This document shows, in pieces, positions 63,787-64,000 of a stretch of 64,000 bases of DNA. A program made the translations under genes and the position numbers. A model generated the notes under the pieces. It did no database searches. It had not been told where the DNA came from and saw only the letters and a program-made list of their open reading frames with translations. The DNA is taken from the NCBI GenBank assembly GCA_000824805.1, contig CCNA01000012.1, forward strand, positions 62,001-126,000. The letters are read 5' to 3'. The DNA is from Mesorhizobium sp. SOD10 (lineage in GTDB: Bacteria > Pseudomonadota > Alphaproteobacteria > Rhizobiales > Rhizobiaceae). Position 1 is the stretch's first letter, and each line of letters begins with the position of its first letter.

Positions 63787-64000
63787 ATGCGCGAGAACCA
63801 ATCAGACGTCTTCGACCTTTTTTCGGAGATTTATTCCAACGCGGCCCAGGAAGAGATCAGCCTGCAGCAATATCTGCTGGCGTGCCGCGAAGACAGATCC
63901 ATGTACGCTTCGGCGCCCGAACGCATGGTCGAGGCAATCGGCGAGCCGAATCTCATCGATACCAGCAAGGACGAGCGGCTCGGCCGCATTTTCTCCAACC
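63787..64000 (+). CDS. prkA: serine protein kinase PrkA (3' part outside window)
   Basis: The first 71 codons read MRENQSDVFDLFSEIYSN, then AAQEEISLQQYLLACREDRS and MYASAPERMVEAIGEPNLID, then TSKDERLGRIFSN. This is the highly conserved N-terminus of PrkA/YeaG. The full protein is an AAA-type ATPase/kinase of about 640 residues. It usually heads an operon with yeaH- and spoVR-type genes, which should follow outside the window. Confidence 0.92.
   Translation, partial: MRENQSDVFDLFSEIYSNAAQEEISLQQYLLACREDRSMYASAPERMVEAIGEPNLIDTSKDERLGRIFSN

Overview
The window looks like chromosome of a Mesorhizobium-type alphaproteobacterium (Rhizobiales, Phyllobacteriaceae). The reasons are high GC, dense codirectional operons, and several gene groups typical of the order: argH-lptM-like-lysA-TIGR02302, ftsE-ftsX-ydcF, tyrC-hisC, metX-metW behind a SAM-II riboswitch, aerobic cobalamin chelatase cobS-cobT beside a J-domain gene and bolA, a complete ugpBAEC operon, and prkA at the right edge. 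The species call is inference; there is no rRNA or marker gene that settles it. I saw no tRNA, rRNA, CRISPR array, prophage or complete insertion sequence.

Left part (1-16.5 kb): end of a rhomboid protease gene, etfB-etfA (split by a foldback repeat), a 3-hydroxyacyl-CoA dehydrogenase gene, a remnant of a diguanylate cyclase gene, an ECF sigma factor with its NrsF-type membrane anti-sigma, a three-gene ferric iron ABC importer, a VapBC toxin-antitoxin pair with a palindromic operator, then on the minus strand the glycerol-3-phosphate importer ugpBAEC with a phosphodiesterase, and a divergent exo/endonuclease/phosphatase-family gene.

Middle (16.5-42.9 kb): tlpA-like thioredoxin divergent from argH, lptM-like lipoprotein, lysA, an ArsR regulator divergent from a threonine dehydratase-like enzyme, TIGR02302, a DsbA-like isomerase, a LysR/DMT-exporter pair with a structured leader, a single-domain response regulator, hpt, a DUF3426-like membrane protein, and ftsEX with a perfect CtrA box in front. 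Then follow ydcF, an inserted PNPOx/LysR pair, plsC, a LysE exporter, an aldo/keto reductase, chaC, a DUF2125 protein, a PfkB kinase, tyrC-hisC, and metXW under a SAM-II riboswitch with a terminator/antiterminator.

Right part (42.9-64 kb): a lower-GC pair (Stf0 sulfotransferase and glycosyltransferase) followed by another glycosyltransferase, an SbmA/BacA-type ABC transporter (BclA/ExsE-like) with unusual nucleotide-binding motifs, a methyltransferase, gloB, a cupin, lysoplasmalogenase, an EamA exporter, a DUF3108 protein, rpmB, a queuosine precursor transporter behind a preQ1-I riboswitch, a spermidine-synthase-like gene, a GT-C-like membrane protein, a 2OG-Fe(II) oxygenase, a phytase-like esterase, cobT, cobS, a J-domain protein, bolA, an alpha/beta hydrolase and the start of prkA.

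The most notable non-coding signals are two families of intergenic foldback repeats. Each keeps a conserved interior while its outer arms change sequence in a compensating way, and most copies start on or next to a stop codon. Two riboswitches (SAM-II, preQ1-I), a candidate leader-attenuator before a DMT exporter, and a CtrA box before ftsE complete the regulatory picture.
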